A stretch of DNA of 64,000 nucleotides, taken from the NCBI GenBank assembly GCA_023548195.1, contig JAJHZJ010000013.1:2427001-2491000 (forward strand). Reading direction: 5' to 3'. The stretch's first letter is position 1. Each line of letters opens with the position of its first letter. Position numbers and translations under genes: made by a program. Source of the stretch: Bettongia penicillata ogilbyi. Its lineage: Eukaryota; Chordata; Mammalia; Diprotodontia; Potoroidae. Below are positions 62,061-64,000 of the stretch, piece after piece. The notes under the pieces are model-generated. The model worked only from the letters and a program-made list of their open reading frames with translations. It was not told the origin of the DNA and ran no database searches.

Positions 62061-64000
62061 AGATTTTACTTTTTATTGTCAAGTCAAAAAATAACAAGCC
62101 CCAAACTTAATGGAATAAATGCTGATATGATTTAATTTTCCTTTTGTGGCTAAGCTGTTTCCCCAAAGTGGCTACTGCAATAACAACTTCAGAAAGAACT
62201 ATAGAGAGAAAAAGAGTTAGGGGCAAGGGAGAATTTAGGTAGACTCTAGAAACCAATGAATCCAGTTCATTTCCTTCAGTTTGTAAAAACAAGCAACTGA
62301 CATATTTCCTGCCAATGAACACACTTTCAGATAAGAAGTCTCCCAACAGGAAATCCTTTGCTAGAAGAGAACACTTGGGCTATTAAAGTCTGAGTTCTTC
62401 ACTAAATTCCAAATCAGTTAAATTCTGACTTAATAGGACTGCCAAATATTTGCCAAATCACAAAAGCTCTTCTATATGTTACATAGCTACAGAATATTAG
62501 ATAGACCCAGTACACATTTACGTTGGGGCTCTTTTTACTGCCAATATAATTAAGTGATTAAAACAAAGGGCATTTTTTTTAGTTAAGACAAGTGGTGATT
62601 TTAGAGAGATGTCAAACTGAGTATGTATGATTAAGAGAGAATATTAAAAGCCCATATGATACATTGTTTGGACGGGAAATGTTTCTGAGGGAATATAAAG
62701 AAATTAAAGATTTCCAAAGAAAACATATACTGAAAACGTTAACAAGAGCCATAAGGGATGAAGAAATCTGGTCTGATCAGATTCAGAAGTTTAAAACTGG
62801 GAAACGCAAAGCCATTTTTTTTAGAGCCCTTTACTTTCTGCCAAATACCAAGCCAACAGCTGTCCAGTTAAGAGGGGTCCTCTCCAGCCAGTGTGGCCTG
62901 GGTGTCACTTTTACCCTGAAATCTGGGGGAACAATGCAATTTCCCCAATAGATAAAGCACCATTCCTCATTCACAAAGGCTGGGGAAACTTTTCAAAAAC
63001 TAACCCAATAAATACATACATATGCACGCAGAGACAAATGATCTAGTCAGTGTTGAATCAGCTCCTGTTTCCAATCCAAGGTTGTCTGAACGAGAACTTC
63101 CCCGCCTCCTTTGACTCTACACCTAGCTGCTGTTGGAGAACACTGCTATGTCTGAAGTCTCTTTTAGAGAGCTCCAATCCCAGCAAGTCTTTTTTCCCAG
63201 GTTACTTTCAAGCAAAATTCCTAAATGTCCACAGCTCATTTTTTTCCTACTTCAAATGCTTTAGCTCAACTTTGAACACACTCTGGTATATAGAAAAACT
63301 TCATTAAGATATATTCTCCCCACAGGTAAAAAAGCCCAGCCTTGACTGTACTGGTCTTTGGAGCTAAGTACAAGAAGCATCTCAATTACACTGTCTCCAA
63401 ACCCTCTCCTTTTAAACCTTTCTTTAGAGCTAGAAAATGCAAAGTAAGCACATTAGTTTTCTTAAGTCTTTGCTCTTTGCATATTCTCCTAATTAGGAAA
63501 AAAAAAAGGGATATGGTTATGAAATACAGGAGACTAAGAGTTTTGTTGAAAAATGACCTTGATTTGACAGGCACGTTCTCAGGTTTCAACAGATGCTGTG
63601 GGAATCTCACAGAAGCCAACATGTTCTGCAGGCATTTGTGATGACATGCAGGGTTTTTTTTTTAAGTGGTGGGGGTTGGGGGGAGGTGGTGTGGAGAAGA
63701 CGAGATGGTTAGTCTTCTCAGTTTCCATGGCAACCCCGTCTCCACTCCTTCGGTTATTAGATACCATCTACTTCCTGTCTCTAAATTTTTAAGCCAATCA
63801 GAAAAGTGTTTATACATTTAACACAACTTACAGGATAGTGCTTCTTTAATAACCGGGGTGCTTTTAAAGGCACGAAAGAGTTCAAATGTAAATTTCCAAA
63901 GGTCTGGTAAGCTTGCCTTTTAAAAAGTGAAGGAGAATGTTTCACAATATTTACTAGTCTACATATGAGTCACTGTGAAGGAAACCTTTTTTTTTTCCTG
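62061..64000. other. Unique DNA with a possible X-box
   Basis: Nearly 2 kb with almost no recognisable repeats, unusual for this window. Open frames at 62,664-62,951, 63,050-63,307 and 63,342-63,641 are under 100 codons, lack motifs and are not supported as exons. T-runs at 63,652-63,663 and 63,987-63,997. Confidence 0.45.
63721..63735 (+). promoter_or_regulatory. RFX X-box-like palindrome
   Basis: GTTTCCATGGCAACC contains two half-sites GTTTCC and GGCAAC around AT, matching the general form GTNRCC-N-RGYAAC of X-boxes bound by RFX factors. It lies in repeat-poor DNA. No CpG island or transcript start is visible next to it. Confidence 0.45.

Noticed and set aside
1..64000. CRISPR array, operon, tRNA or rRNA gene
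   Set aside because: The direct repeats seen are SINEs, target-site duplications and microsatellites. tRNA-like parts are diverged SINE heads without a complete cloverleaf.
1..64000. Endogenous retrovirus or LTR
   Set aside because: No paired long terminal repeats, primer-binding site or gag/pol motif was found. The reverse-transcriptase sequences are all of non-LTR (L1, RTE, L3/CR1) type.

Overview
This window looks like about 64 kb of intergenic or intronic nuclear DNA from a mammal, most probably a marsupial. I found no protein-coding exon, tRNA, rRNA or CRISPR array of the host. The marsupial call rests on repeat content. There are dense CORE-SINEs whose tRNA-like head is joined to L2-like, BovB-like, RTE-like or L3/CR1-like tails. 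There is also an RTE-clade LINE, ancient L2 and L3/CR1 LINEs, hAT and mariner-type relics, and young half-L1 (HAL1) retrotransposons. The species cannot be fixed from sequence alone.

Layout. Positions 1-28,000 are a mosaic of old SINEs, L2 and L3/CR1 fragments and hAT relics, separated by unique DNA. Some of that unique DNA (about 8.4-8.9 kb and 15.8-16.3 kb) looks like possible conserved non-coding sequence. Three HAL1 elements of 2.8-3.0 kb follow on the + strand: A (28,104-30,930), B (39,101-42,061) and C (52,215-55,135). Each starts with the L1-type GGAGCCAAGATGGCGG head, carries an ORF1 but no ORF2, has an L1-type purine-rich 3' UTR and A-rich tail, and is flanked by a target-site duplication. 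B keeps an intact 366-residue ORF1; A and C are broken. B sits inside an old minus-strand L1 (36,430-44,215) that preserves a 5' UTR, ORF1 and part of ORF2. C sits inside an RTE-type reverse transcriptase. Positions 56,200-64,000 return to old repeats and unique DNA, with a palindromic RFX X-box-like site near the right end.

How the parts relate. HAL1 supplies an RNA-binding ORF1 protein but no endonuclease or reverse transcriptase, so its copying must have used a complete L1 in trans. The SINEs depend in the same way on the LINEs whose tails they share. The most notable observations are: a PIP-box-like motif at the N-terminus of all three HAL1 ORF1 proteins; a 43-bp segment of the host RTE copied exactly into the 3' UTR of HAL1 C; a 221-bp inverted duplication inside the old L1; three copies of one target site around a SINE plus HAL1 A; and triplicated promoter-region units in HAL1 B.

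Coordinates of old repeats are by-eye estimates, usually within 10-30 bases. Family names are recognised from memory of consensus patterns and were not checked against a database.
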